Notes: generated by a model from the letters alone, not told the origin. Shown: positions 1-11,019, numbered from the stretch's first letter. The stretch is DNA of 60,000 nucleotides from Cryptomeria japonica (GCF_030272615.1 NC_081406.1:260515386-260575385), one strand, 5' to 3'. Made by a program: numbers and translations.

Positions 1-654
1 CTCACTCGCCAATATGAATAGATATTACTTACAATGAGGGGCCTGCACATGCAAGAAGGCCAAAAACCTAGAGCTCATTTCTCAAATACAAAAGGAAGTC
101 ACACTGACTTACAAGATTGGATGATTAAATCCAATTACAATGTACTGCTCAAAGTAGCATCTACAATGCTTGATTCAGTACTGGTTTAAGCTATGTCAAA
201 TACAATAACCAAAACCTTGTCGATGAATGAAATTCACTCTGCTCTTCTCTTCTCTTTATTTTCTCATAGGATCATTACATAAAAATGCATATAACGTATA
301 CATCATATTACATTCATACCGATTCTCTACATTCATTCTTACATTCGCTACTTCATTTCAAAATGACCTATAAGACTTCATACATATATGAGTCTATACA
401 ATACATCATGTCGGCTCACAAATAATAATTGCAATACAATATAATTCACATAAACAAAAATTTATCCTATGTCGGCCTAAGTGTCGGTATGTGTCGTTGT
501 TGGTGTGAACTAGATTGTTGATGACTGAACTTGCTTGCCTATCGGTGCCAGTGTAAGATGTCTATGTTGCCGGTGAACCTGTAGAAACCTGTTACTGGTC
601 GGTTGCCATCAATGACAACATCAACCATTCTCATATGAGTGTAGAATGCCAACA
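1..654 (-). repeat. 3' LTR of element A (partial)
   Basis: Matches 5827-6480 almost colinearly and ends with CCAACA at 654, the reverse complement of the LTR start TGTTGG. Roughly 245 bases of the LTR are missing beyond the left edge, judged from the 898-bp partner. The polypurine tract abuts it at 655. Confidence 0.88.
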
Positions 655-666
655 ATCTCCCCCTTT
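655..666 (-). promoter_or_regulatory. Polypurine tract of element A
   Basis: On the minus strand this reads AAAGGGGGAGAT directly before the 3' LTR start TGTTGG, the usual plus-strand DNA priming site of plant copia-type elements. Additional similar tracts occur further inside, near 733-745 and 803-816. Confidence 0.85.
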
Positions 667-1093
667 GGCATTGATGGCAACACTCATGAGAAAAATCCAA
701 AACTATTATCCAAAAACTGATCCCAAAAAGATGTGCTCCCCCTGAGCAAATGATCTGTACTGTGCATTATTTTCTCCACTCCAATTTTTCTCCATTCCAT
801 CACTCCCCCTTTGACATAAATGACAAAGGATGTCAAAAAGAGTCAAAACTACCTAATTGCCTGCAACCAGTTGAGTACTATCTAAAAAATATCTACAAAA
901 ATTTGTCACTATCAGATATAATAGCTTTAGTTTGTTGAATCATGCCTGTCAAGTAGTGCATCTATTGTTCTAGTGACCTGTTTCCCTAAATAGTTGCCTT
1001 TGTTAGCTCAATTCACTAAGATATCAGATTTTCCAATCTCGGACCAAGTTTATTCTTCAGCTTCTGGGCCTTTAATCTTATCCTTGACCTTTC

Positions 1094-2133
1094 TTATTCC
1101 AATTTCTCAATCTTGTCCTCAAAAACAATCATTTCCTGATCAAAAACTAATGTAAGTTCCGAAGAACCTATCATATTATCTGCAATATCATCAATCTCCT
1201 TTTGAGTCTTCCTAATCTCCTCATCAATATCTTTCGTTAAATGGCGAGGCTTACATGCTTCTCTGTACAAATCCTTGAATTCCAAAATTGTTGATTTTAA
1301 TGTTGGTAATAAGGTAGTAATATGTTCATTACAATCTTTGATAGCCTTATCAAAGTATTCATTTTTCTCCTTATTTACCATCTCCTTTGCAGTTTCCTCA
1401 TTCACCTTATCTACAGTCAGAAGATTGGAAGAAATGTATCCAATTTACCTAAAAAATCATTAATGTGATCAATCTGACATGCCGGTGCAATCATTTTAAG
1501 AATAGGCAATGTGTCATCAATGGCCTTGAATGCCCAGGCATTGCACTCTATAATCCTCTTGATTTAATTCAAAAGAACATCGGTGACATTAGTAGGTCTG
1601 AAGTCAGAGGTGGATGTGCTTGGTTCTGCCACAAATCTCTGTGCATCAGGCACTTGACCAATTGCCTTAACAATGTCATCCGGGTTACCAACATTTACCT
1701 CTTTATCCATAGTTACTTCTGGTTCCTCAATCTGTGTTGTCACTTCTTCTTCTAATAGTTCTACATTATCAGATTTCCTAGTTTCTGTCAGTATATTAGT
1801 GTTCTGAGAGTCAGCAGTGTTAACCAATGACTCAGAGATTTCAACATGTGTATCATCAATTCCCTTAACCTTTGCAGTTTCCTTGTCCATAATAATATTT
1901 ATGTCATGTGTGTCCACATTCATTGTAAAAAGAATCTCAGAATTAGGGTTAGTGTCATCATGAGTCATTTCCTCAGGCTCCATAATCGGTTGACTATCAG
2001 TATGTGTCGGTGCCTCTGCAGGTAATGGTGAGGTGCCATGTGCCGGTGGAGGAAGGTTGTCCTTAATAGTGATATCAGATACACTACCAATCTTACCTTT
2101 TCCCTTATCCTTTTGATACACTTTCCCAAACAA
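1094..2133 (-). pseudogene. Element A polyprotein, C-terminal acidic and helical module
   Basis: Two open segments (2133-1564 and 1405-1094) belong to the end of the element A polyprotein. The first is rich in Asp, Glu, Thr and Pro, looks disordered, and contains the segment ADSQNT that recurs as VDSQNT in element F near 31650. The second is a charged helical stretch rich in Lys and Glu. The first segment is in the same frame as the module upstream (2311-3534); the second is shifted, so at least one frameshift lies between them. No enzyme motif is visible. The function is unknown; a structural Gag-like role is only inference from the zinc knuckles at the other end of the protein. Confidence 0.55.
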
Positions 2134-2310
2134 TTTATCTATTTTTTGTCTTTCCCTTTCTTCTCTCTTTTCTTTCTCTACAAAAAATATATTCCATTTA
2201 TCTGCAGTCTCATCTGCTATTTCTTTTACTCTTCCATCTATTAGGCTAACTTGCTAGTGACCACTCACAAACACTATCCGGTTGGCTTATGCAATAAGAT
2301 CATAAATATC

Positions 2311-3171
2311 CTATCTCAAATTGATAGGGTGAACAGCCAACAAAGCTTCAACCTTAAGCTTTTTGTCCAATTCCATTACTGATAACCTCTTAGCTTCAAG
2401 CCTTAGGTTCAAGTCATTCGGTAAGTCTTCCACAACCTCAATCAAAACTTTCTTATAGATATCCAGATGTAAGATAATGCTCTCTTCTGTGGTCTCCTTG
2501 TTAGAATCAGTGAAAAATTGATAGATTTTATTCACATTGCTCAAATTACCTTCATGTTTTATCTCATTTATTATCTCTTCCGGTGTAAGGGTATCCGGTG
2601 TCTTGGGTTGCTTCTTCTTCTTTGGAGTTAACTTTTTAGGTTCCCTTACAGCCTGTTGCTTCTTCCTTAGTGTTCTAGCCTTCTTGGAAGAAGGAGAAGG
2701 TACTGGTGAAGGTTTCCTTTTCCTTACCACTCTCTTGAATTCTGCAACTTTACCAATGTCTGAATCAGATGAAGTGCCGACTGGTGAGACATGAGCTACC
2801 GGTTCCAATCCTTCCAGCTCACTAGTAGTAATTCCACTCAAGTTCATTACATTTTCCTTGGTTTCCTTTTCTTTCTTAGATGCATCTTTGATGAATTTTT
2901 CTCTTTTCTTCCTCTGCTTCTGCCTGGAAACATCACTTGCAATAGTTTCACCATTTCCAAAGAATTCCTCAGAAGGTTCCCTAGGGGCATCAAGAAGTGT
3001 TCTAGCATAAGCTTCCAGAACATTTAAATCAACCTCATAGCCCATTTCAGTTACCCAAATAGTCATAGGAGAGACAACCTCCATCCATGTTTCATCTTGC
3101 TTGATTACAAAACAAATCTCTTTGTCATACTTGTCTACAATGCTCTGCGCTAACCTCTCTCTTGCCTTCAT
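2311..3171 (-). pseudogene. Element A polyprotein, conserved MGYEVD module with basic linker
   Basis: This 286-codon open stretch starts inside a longer frame shared with 3250-3534. Residues about 10-60 contain a block conserved with element F (32957-32664): VDKY, ICFV, MEV, TIW and MGYEVD in the same order and spacing. The middle (about 95-195) is a Lys/Arg-rich low-complexity linker with several possible nuclear localisation signals. The end (about 195-275) has a block starting LTPEEI, with GNLSN and LHL, that recurs in F at 32195-31983. I recognise no database family. Because it is retained in two separately inserted copies it is a real coding part of the element, not a chance ORF. Activity unknown. 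Confidence 0.7.
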
Positions 3172-3249
3172 TCTTGTTTGGAAATCCTTGAAGTATTTTT
3201 CAACAATATCATCACTATTAGGGCCAATATTGGTAATACCATCTAAGAT

Positions 3250-4343
3250 CTACTTACCAACAGGAATATCAAATGCAAAATCCTTATGTCTAATATCGGG
3301 TATCTCCTTTGTGAAGTAAAGCATTAGGCATACCAATAGATTCCCAAAATGGAATGTTCCCTTTTTATCACCCTTAATGTTTTTCAGGTTGTCAATCAAT
3401 TCATCTTTAATCCATTCAAAGATATCAATTCTTGCATTATTCTTGACCATCTCATAAGCACTGTGAATACACAAGCTAGAAGAAAAATTTAGTCTATTTG
3501 CATGAGTGACTCGGTATCCAAGAACCATGCTCACATATTTTACATTAGCATCAGTGATATCATTTACCCTAAGAGATCTTCTTTCATAACAACGTTGCTC
3601 TAGTTAAGTTCATTACACCCTTGTTTGGTATCTTTTTCTTTTTATCAGGTCTAACCAATGGAAGGTAAACCAATGACAACCTTGATGGCTTCCTTAGAAA
3701 TTTTAAAAAGTAAATCCAGTCACATAAATTCTCCATGAACTCTACTTAAAACAAGTCTAACAATCTTATCCAGAAATTTTGGGATGTTCAGAATGTTAGT
3801 AAATGCCAAATCTTCTACAATCTTGTGCTCTGGCGTCACTACTCCTTGACCATCAGTTATCACATCATTATACATGGTTTTCAAATCATCAACCCTAAGT
3901 TTTCTATGTTGTAGTGGATGTAAATTCTCGGGTCCTTGGCAAATGCTACTCCCTTCAGAATCTCAGAAAAGGCTCTAATGGAATAATCTTGCTTTGCAAT
4001 CTCAAGGATGATCTTAAATACGGGTCTAGGGTGTTTAACATTTTCTACCACTGTAGGGTTTGCAATAAATTCTAGTATAGATGAAGATGCCATCACGAAA
4101 GATAAATACCTTTAACTGAAATCCTTTGAATGCCTGAACAATACTTTGCTGCTTCGCATTTCAAATGCCTTCGCTCAATTCATGCTCTTTGAGTGTTTGA
4201 ATGCTTTGTGAATTTGAGATGAGGGGTTCCCAGTATTTTATAACAAAATGTTCTCCAACAACCACATTTAATGCATGTCGATTAAGTGAAAACTTAACAT
4301 ATCTGCCGGTGAAGAAGAAATAAAACTTCTTACCATCAACCAA
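3250..4343 (-). pseudogene. Element A polyprotein, middle module (broken)
   Basis: Open pieces 4343-4161, 4096-3881 and 3534-3250 are separated by stops and at least one frameshift. The piece at 3534-3250 matches F at 33514-33074 (shared order: GY near the start, then YEMV or YQMV, then LKNIK or LKKIK, then FGNL or FGSL). The piece at 4096-3881 matches F at 33880-33569 through YIHYNIE/YIHYTIE. The last piece continues in frame into the MGYEVD module after one stop at about 3249. No known catalytic motif. The conservation between A and F is the only support for function. Confidence 0.6.
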
Positions 4344-4600
4344 GGGTAGAATGCATGATTTTTAAGTTTTTTGCCATACCCTCTAAGGATTGCTCCTTAG
4401 TTAGATGAAGCATCTCCTACTAGTGGAGGGTTACTCTATTCTACCGGTGCAAAGCTAGATTCATCAACTCTCTAATCTTTCTTCCTGATCCATTGCTTTG
4501 AAAATTCTTGTCTTATTTCATTTACTTTCTCTTTTCCCTTGTTCTTAGATCCATTAATCTTTGTCGGTGTAGCCTTGCTTCTACAAAATTTTGTAATATG

Positions 4601-5110
4601 TCAAATCTTGTTACATGCATAACAAGTTACATTATTCCTCTGAATAGCCTTTCCATATCCTTGACCGGTGTGAGTTCTGCATTGATTAGATAAATGTCCA
4701 AATCTACCACAAACATAGCATTTCACATTCATTCTACAATTTTTTGAGTTATGACCAATTTTATTGTATTTTAAACATTGACCAGTGGGTACATTTGTAT
4801 TCTGATAATTTCTAAATCTGCATTGATTTTCTCTATGACCAAATTTGTTGCAATTAAAATATTTCCCATTAAATTTGTAAGCATTAGGTTGCCTTACCGA
4901 TTTGTTGTGATCTGGATTATTTGTAGTACCGGAAATTTCTCCATGTTCAAATCCAAGTCCAATTGTGTCTCCATCTGGTTTCTGACTTTTTAGCATATCA
5001 TCAAGTCTTTTTGAAATTTTCTTGAATTTGTCTGCGTGTTCATTTGCAATGACCAACTCGCTTTCCAAGGTGCTAACCTGTCTCATAAGTTCTTCCTTAT
5101 CATGTTGCAT
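4601..5110 (-). pseudogene. Element A Gag-like protein, multiple CCHC zinc knuckles
   Basis: The translation has a helical start, then three or four CX2CX4HX4C-like knuckles: CFNC-type in about the middle (first Cys written as YFNC in this copy), CLKYNKIGHNSKNC (one Cys replaced by Tyr), CYVCGRFGHLSNQC (intact), and CYACNKI, which runs into a stop at about 4600 and continues as HITKFC after it. Zinc knuckles of this type bind RNA in Gag nucleocapsids. Four in a row is more than the single knuckle of ordinary copia Gag, such as elements B, C, E and H here. It overlaps the coiled-coil ORF at 5083-5110 in another frame, so a frameshift joins the two. Confidence 0.8.
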
Positions 5111-5556
5111 GTGAATAAAATTAGTCTTAGAGATTCATTTTCATAACTGAGTCTTAGAGATTCATCTAAACTTTCATTAAGTCTTCTGGTCAAATCTTCC
5201 TCATTCTTCTTTCTATCTTCAATGTCTTTACATAGCCTCATAGTTAAATCTTGCATCTCATTCCTCATGTTACTGTTCTCTATTCTTAATTTGTCTGCAA
5301 TATCTTTGAGAGTTTCTTTTTCTTCATCATCTTGATTTTGCAATTGCACATGTAGTTCTTTTCTCTTATTCTTTGCAATAACCAAGTTATCTTGAAGTGC
5401 TTTGACAAATTCCTGAGCAGTTCTGAAATCAACTTCCAGTTTGATATTCTTCAATTTTTTTGCATCAAAATCTTCAACAGCTCCTTCCAACTGTTGTCTC
5501 AAGCTTTCCATTGTTACCAGTTTCAGAATCTTCCTCAAGCTATTAGGCTTTTGCAA
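5083..5556 (-). pseudogene. Element A Gag-like protein, N-terminal coiled coil
   Basis: 157 codons just inside the 5' LTR and primer site. From about residue 15 to the end it is a continuous heptad-like, Leu/Lys/Glu/Asn-rich sequence predicted by eye to form a long coiled coil. Its counterpart in element F (43653-42847) begins at the same distance from the primer site and has the same pattern, including MESLRQQL versus MDSGLQRQL and a KELHVQL/KELMDKL block. The zinc-knuckle part follows in another frame. The likely role is particle assembly plus RNA binding, by analogy with Gag; no capsid fold can be claimed from sequence alone. Confidence 0.75.
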
Positions 5557-5568
5557 ATAGAGGACTAG

Positions 5569-5580
5569 GCTCTGATAGCA
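5569..5580 (-). promoter_or_regulatory. Primer binding site of element A
   Basis: The minus strand reads TGCTATCAGAGC three bases after the LTR end. This is the initiator-Met tRNA complement TGGTATCAGAGC with one change (G to C at the third base). Confidence 0.8.
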
Positions 5581-5582
5581 AT

Positions 5583-6480
5583 TGTTAGATTCAATGACAG
5601 TCCCAAAGACAATGAGAGGGGGGGTGAATTAGTGTCTAACCGGTAAATAAAATATTTAAACTTATTTAAAACTTTGCAACACAAAATAATGTACCAGTAA
5701 ACAATCAATAATGCAGCAAATAGAAATAACAAAGACAACATAAATACACACCATAACACAAGATGTTTTGGCGAAGAAACCCAGTGTGGGAAAAACCTCG
5801 GTGGGATTTGTGACCCACAATATTTACTCACTGGCCAATATGAATAAATATTACTTACAATGAAGGGCCTGCACATGTAGGAAGGCCAACAGCCTAGAGC
5901 TCACTGCTCAAATAAAAAAGGAAGTCACACTGACTTACAAGATTGGATTATTAAATCCAACTACAATGTACTGTTCAAAGTAGTATCTACAATGCCTAAT
6001 TTAGTACCGGTTTAAGCTCTATCAAATACAATAGCCAAAACCTTGTTGGTGAATGAAATTCATTCTTCTATTCTCTGCTCTTTATTCTCTCATAAGATCA
6101 TTACATCAAAATGCATATACCTTATACATCATATTACATTCATACCGATTCTCTACATTCATTCTTACATTCGCTACTTCATTTCAAAATGACCTATAAG
6201 ACTTCATACATATATGAGTCTATACAATACATCATTTCAACTCACAAATAATAATTACAATACAATACAATTCACATAAACAAAACTTTATCCCACGTCA
6301 GCCTAAGTGTCGGTATGTGTCATTGTCGGTGTGAACTAGATTGTCGATGAGTGAACTTGCTTGCTTGCCGGTGCCGGTGTAAGATGTCTGTGTTGTTGGT
6401 GAACCTGTAGAAACCTGTTATCAGTTGGTTTCCATCAATGACAACATCAACCATTCTCATATGAGTGTAGAATGCCAACA
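5583..6480 (-). repeat. 5' LTR of element A
   Basis: 898 bp bounded by TG and CA on the minus strand (TGTTGGCA at 6480 down to CTAACA at 5583). It contains the window-wide LTR module with CCATGG-like and TTTTTCCC blocks (about 5760-5815 on the plus strand) and a C-tract near its end (G-run at 5617-5623 on the plus strand). Confidence 0.9.
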
Positions 6481-6485
6481 CAAAC

Positions 6486-7062
6486 CACAACTCATAAGGG
6501 GTCTTACTGGAATCATATATGCACCCGATTGAATATGTATGGAGAAGTGCTAACAACTTCTCTCCAATAGACATGCAAAACATTTCCTTTGATCATCATA
6601 GTCCTAGAAGCATCCAATATATTTGTGATCTTCCTTTCAATGACTCCATTCTACTGAGGGGTTCACAAAGCAGACAACTGTCTCTTGATTCCATACTCTT
6701 TGCAAAAGGCATTAAACTCACCAGAAGTGAATTTTTCTCCTCTGCCTAATCTTAAACACTTTAGCTTCAATCTTGTCTCTATCTCCACTTTAGCTTTGAA
6801 TATTTTGAATTTCTCCAATACTTTAGAGTTATCCCTTAAAAAAGTGACCCACATCATTCTAAAATAGTCATCAATCAGCAACATAAAGTATATGTCACCC
6901 TGCAGACTTCTCACTCTAGAAGGTCCACATAAATCAGTATGCACAAGATCTAATAACTCATTAGATGTATACAGTTTGTGCTTGAATGAAACTATTGTTT
7001 GCTTTCCCAATTGACATTCTTTACATATTAGGTTAGTAGGCTTCATTGTCTTAGGCAAATCT
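6486..7062 (-). pseudogene. Element B integrase (interrupted)
   Basis: The translation of 7058-6663 shows the end of the integrase zinc-binding part (CKECQLGKQ), then the catalytic core with HTDLCG and DDYFRMMWVTFL. The second catalytic region, normally SDQGGEF, has decayed to LGRGEKF, so the Asp is lost. The frame continues with stops through an NGVIERK-like segment to TPYELWF, where element A enters at 6481. Integrase would insert the cDNA copy. It is certainly inactive: lost catalytic Asp, several stops and a 5 kb insertion. Confidence 0.85.
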
Positions 7063-7839
7063 CTAACATCGAGTAGAACTTATCTTGATCCTACAATCAA
7101 AGTTAACATGACACATTCTCCTATGCCACAACCCACTCTCATTAATTTGAGAAATTGAAGAACTTTTCTCACCAGCATTTAGATGAAAGATATTAGCTTT
7201 AGTTTTAGTTCTTGATGCAATTTCTATACCAGATCTATTCAAAATCTTGCATTTCCCATTCTTAAATTGGAAACCATATCCCTTATCCACCATCTATCCC
7301 ACACTTAGAAGATTATGCTTCAAACCTTCAACATATAAAACATCATCAATATTATGCTTACCATCAAGAAAAATAGAGCCTCTACCATGGATCACACAAT
7401 AATTATTGTCTCCAAATCTCACCATGCCACCAAAATACTTCTCCATACTCATAAAGTTACCTTTATCACCTGTCATGTGATGTGAACAACTATTGTCAAT
7501 CACCCATTCATCTTTCTCACCAATCCTAGCAGCCAAGGCTTTCTCTTCAACAATCCAGTTTGTAGAATCAATAGGTACTGGATCATCTTTTGTAATAGAA
7601 ATGAACACAAATCCATCTTCAAAATTCCCTTTTTCAGACTCCTCATCTGTCACACCTTCGTCGGCAACATAATAACACTTCTTCTGATATCTATACTTGC
7701 AATTAGGATTGTAGGGATTATCATACTTTGACACTTTTTCTGGTCTTTCCAGACACTTAGAAGAAAAATGACCAATCTTATTGCAAGAAAAACATTTCAA
7801 AGGTAGCTTTCCTTCATACTTATCAGCTCCCTTAGGCAA
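7063..7839 (-). pseudogene. Element B zinc knuckle, protease and GAG-pre-integrase
   Basis: Reading from 7839: one CCHC knuckle (CFSCNKIGHFSSKC), a charged linker with GVTDEES, then the aspartic protease site written VIDNSCSHHM instead of the family's DSG. The Gly of the catalytic D-S/T-G is gone. Downstream VEGLKHNLLSVG is the typical end of the copia protease domain. The next segment (7293-7063) has NIFHLN and LWHRRMCHVNF, the GAG-pre-integrase and the His pair of the integrase HHCC zinc site. A stop at about 7292 separates the two segments. Confidence 0.85.
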
Positions 7840-7841
7840 TC

Positions 7842-8577
7842 TTCTAGCAATAAGTGCTTAAAGCTCATCCAATTCTCTTTCTTGTTCTTCCATCTCTCTC
7901 ATTTCTCTTTCATATCTATAAACCCTAGTTGAACTTTCTCCCAGATCATAATTTCTACTTCCCAGATACAATAGTTTTAAATGTAGTCTCATCTTTTCCA
8001 TGTGATTCACCAAGTTCGCTAAATTCAAAAGCAGCAAGCTTACCGACTAGCATATCTCTTGTCATAGTTGTTACAGTTCGGATCTCATCAACAACAACCT
8101 TCTTATGTTTATAGGTAAGAGGCAATGATATCAATACCTTAGCCACAATCTCATCTTCTTCAAGGTCTCCATTGGCGGATCTAATGTTCAACACAAGATC
8201 ATTCACTTTAGCCATATAGGATGAAATATTATCATCTTCTCCCATTCGCAGCAACTTATATTTACCTTTTAAGCTATGCAATTTATCTCCTTCATATAAG
8301 GTCTCAAGTTTCTCCCAAATCTCATGTGCTATTTGAAGTCCCTTCACATTAGTCATCTCCACATTGGTCAGGGCACTCAACAATGCTTCTTTAGCTCTTA
8401 TATTATTTCCAGCATCCTTGATCTCAATTGTAGTAACCAGACCAATCAAAGGAACATTGTAGACATTCTTTGTAATCTTCCAATAATCTTCTCCCAAACA
8501 ATTCAAGTGAACTTCCATATAGAGTAATGATTTCCATCAAACCTTAGACTCTCCTTCTTGAAAACAATAGTTGTCAT
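7842..8577 (-). pseudogene. Element B Gag (UBN2/copia type)
   Basis: The start Met is at about 8577 (MTTIVFKKES), followed by RFDGNHYSIW; a small deletion then shifts the frame, and the long open stretch 8518-7955 resumes with MEVHLNCLGEDYWKI. It contains the usual copia Gag landmarks: AKEALLSAL, IWEKLETLYEGD, ISSYMAKVN and LVGKLAAFE. Length to the zinc knuckle is about 240 residues, normal for the family. Compared with element C's Gag it is largely colinear. A Leu stretch near 7860 carries one more stop. Confidence 0.85.
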
Positions 8578-8619
8578 CCTGGATCTCCTCGAGCAGTCAA
8601 GCTACTACTAGAGGATCTA

Positions 8620-8631
8620 GCTCTGATACCA
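8620..8631 (-). promoter_or_regulatory. Primer binding site of element B
   Basis: The minus strand reads TGGTATCAGAGC, an exact initiator-Met tRNA complement, two bases inside the LTR end at 8634. Confidence 0.88.
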
Positions 8632-8633
8632 AT

Positions 8634-9647
8634 TGTTGGCAACAACAATGTAGGAAAACTGAGAGGGGGGATGAATCATTTTTCACCGAACTTAAACAAA
8701 TTAACCTTAACTTCAAATCTGATCATGAACAACAATAACAAAAATAATCACCACATCAACAAAATGCATAACACACAATTTTTTGACGTGGAAAACCTAG
8801 TTAAGAAAAAAACTATAGTGGGAACTTACCCACAATAAGATGGTACTCTGTAGTAGTATGTGAAAATATTACAATGGGGAATGCACATGCATTCAGGCAC
8901 ACTTCCTAGAGATCACTTCTCAAAACAACAAAGGGCTACAACCATAAGAAGGCTCGCCACCTTACAAAGATCGAACAACAATCTGGATTACATGAAGTAA
9001 AAGAGTAGTATCTCCAAATGCCTGATCATAGTTTCAGTTAAGCACATTGTCTACACAAAAACACTTTTCTACTTTTCCACACTACCGAATGATAGATTCA
9101 CTTGCTCGCACATACAATACTCTCTCAGATTGTAAACACAACTGCAGACATAGATCTACATGATTACATCAATGACATACAAATCATCAACTTTAACTCT
9201 AAGGTTGGCTCAACACATTAGACCTAATTACAAAATTACATCACCCAATACATAAATCAATAATCGGACCAATACAATGTCAACAAGGACATAGCATGGA
9301 GCCAAATCAACTCTTTGAACATGCAACACTATCGAATAACTCACCAAGATCATCTGCAACATGCAACATCCATCGGGTTGGCTAGAAAGTCGTATAACAC
9401 AAAGAATACCACCAGACCAATAAAATCACCAATAATGCGTAACACAATCAATGCAGACCACCAAAATGCATAGAAAACTATCAAAGAACATCAACAAGCA
9501 ATGTGAATTCCTCTACAATCATCGCAACAACTAGGATCACTAGAATCATCATCATTTCACCATGACACTCAAGAACACTAACATAACTCACTAACAAACT
9601 GAAAGATATGCTTGTGAAGTTCCAAATCATGAACCATCGAAACTAAG
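8634..9647 (-). repeat. 5' LTR of element B, R-U5 side (interrupted by element C)
   Basis: Ends TGCCAACA on the minus strand at 8634. It runs right to 9647 where element C enters; the last five bases (9643-9647, CTAAG) are duplicated at 45213-45217. Joined to 45218-45550 the LTR is about 1,347 bp, matching element C's LTR length. It forms a near-mirror image of C's 5' LTR next door. Confidence 0.87.
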
Positions 9648-11005
9648 TGTTAGACATTGTTGTTGCTAGGATATGTTGTTGTCATTGATGTCAACATATT
9701 CATGTGATTTATTGTGACAAACATATTCTTGTGATTTATTGCTCTAGTGGTTGCAGATTGGTTTATTGGGATCATGGTTAGGTGTATGGAGTATTTATTG
9801 TATCATTATATCCTTTTGTATTGGTTTCAGTGATCTGGTTTATAGTTTGGCTTTCATGATCAGTGCTTTATATAGTTCGGTATTTCCTCTGGTATATTTT
9901 GATGTGATCAGATCTTGAGTTGAGATTTTGGGATTTTGTTTGGGATGTTCTTGTGTATCTTCATTTTAGATGGTTCATGATTTGGTGCTCTGCAAGTTAT
10001 CTTTCCTTGTGGTAGTTGATGTTGTTTAAGCATTCTTGAATTTCAGATGTTGATCGATGAAGATTTGATAAGTGGTGTTGGTGCAATTGTTACAAATGAT
10101 TCTAACATGCTTTTTGAAGTTTCCTAATTGTGTCCTATTTGTTTTGATGGTCCGCACTGATCGTTGTGCGATTTTTTCATGATTTTCATGATTCAGTGAT
10201 ATTCTTCATGTTATGTGGTATTTTGGTGGTGTAGCGTGTTGTGGTTGATCTTGGCATGATTTTTGAATGGTGTTTCATGTTTGGGCATTTGGTTTAGGTC
10301 CATGTTATATCATGTATATCATGATATTGGTTTGGTGGTTGATCTTTGTATTGTGTGATGTAATTTTGTAATTGTGAGTTGAGGGTTTGGCTAACCTTGT
10401 ATTCAACGTTGATGAATTGTATAAATAGGTGATAAAGTCATGTAAGTTTGGTATTGGTGTTATGTCTACATTATCAAAGAATGGTAAAGGTGTGAATAAG
10501 CGGATACATCCTTTGGCATTGTGTTTGAGCAGAGATTGGACTTTTGCAGGGAAGACAAATGTGCTTAAGCAGAACTAGACCATCAGACACTTGTAGATGT
10601 TATTATTTTAGTTCGTTTGATTCTGGATTGATGTCCAAATATTTTGTAAGTCAGTGAGACTTCCTTGTAAGGTAGTGAACCTTCCCCTAGGGTTGTATCC
10701 TTTCAGGTTATTGTATTTTGAGTGGTGATCTCTAGGTAGTGATCCTGAATGCATGTACATTCCCCATTGTAATTATTTTCACATCCTACTGCAAAGTATC
10801 ATCTTATTCTGGGTAGGTTCCCACCATGGTTTTTCCCTTAACTGGGTTTCCCATATCAAAATCTTGGTGTTGTGTGTTGTGCTATCAATTTGCCCATATT
10901 TGTTGTTGTTGCACTTGATCAGATTTGTATTTGAGGTTAAGTTCGTTAATCCGGTGAAAACTAATTCACCCCCCTCTTAGATTTCCTTTATTGTTATTGC
11001 CAATA
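9648..11005 (+). repeat. 5' LTR of element C
   Basis: 1,358 bp from TGTTAGAC to GCCAATA (a decayed CCAACA). A TATA-like box lies at 10420-10428, the shared CCACCATGG/TTTTTCCC module at about 10819-10880, and a C-tract with CTCTTAG near the end. The 3' copy starts TGTTGGAC at 27848. Confidence 0.9.
10420..10428 (+). promoter_or_regulatory. TATA box of element C LTR promoter
   Basis: TATAAATAG in the U3/R region of the 5' LTR, upstream of the conserved R-U5 module. The identical nonamer occurs in the 3' LTR at 28647-28655, where element F inserted. A transcription start a few tens of bases downstream is expected but not shown. Confidence 0.6.
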
Positions 11006-11007
11006 AT

Positions 11008-11019
11008 TGGTATCAGAGC
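11008..11019 (+). promoter_or_regulatory. Primer binding site of element C
   Basis: TGGTATCAGAGC, an exact initiator-Met tRNA complement, two bases after the LTR end. Confidence 0.9.

Larger units (their letters stand above)
1..6480 (-). mobile_element. Element A: non-autonomous LTR retrotransposon, cut by the left window edge
   Basis: Read on the minus strand it has a 5' LTR (5583-6480), a primer site (5569-5580), about 4.9 kb of internal sequence, a polypurine tract (655-666) and a 3' LTR that runs off position 1. The two LTRs look about nine-tenths identical by eye where they overlap. The internal region encodes a coiled-coil/zinc-knuckle protein followed by further polyprotein modules. 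No protease, integrase, RT or RNase H motif is seen. It sits inside the integrase region of element B, whose reading resumes exactly at 6481. The expected right target duplication is CAAAC (6481-6485); its partner lies outside the window. Sister copy: element F. Confidence 0.88.
6481..9647 (-). mobile_element. Element B: Ty1/copia retrotransposon, left part
   Basis: Minus-strand copia. From right to left: part of the 5' LTR (8634-9647), primer site, gag, zinc knuckle, protease, GAG-pre-integrase and integrase. Element A interrupts it in integrase at 6481, so RT, RNase H and the 3' LTR lie left of the window. Element C interrupts its 5' LTR; the remaining LTR start is at 45218-45550. Sequence, LTR and Gag are closely related to element C, in opposite orientation. 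Confidence 0.88.

Noticed and set aside
750-938. Short plus-strand ORF between the LTR and the element A coding region
   Set aside because: Lies in the 3' non-coding part of a minus-strand element, overlaps polypurine-like tracts, and has no similarity to anything else in the window.
2537-3027. Plus-strand ORFs opposite the element A polyprotein
   Set aside because: They are antisense shadows of the Lys-rich minus-strand module; Phe/Leu/Ser-rich composition is the complement of Lys/Glu codons.
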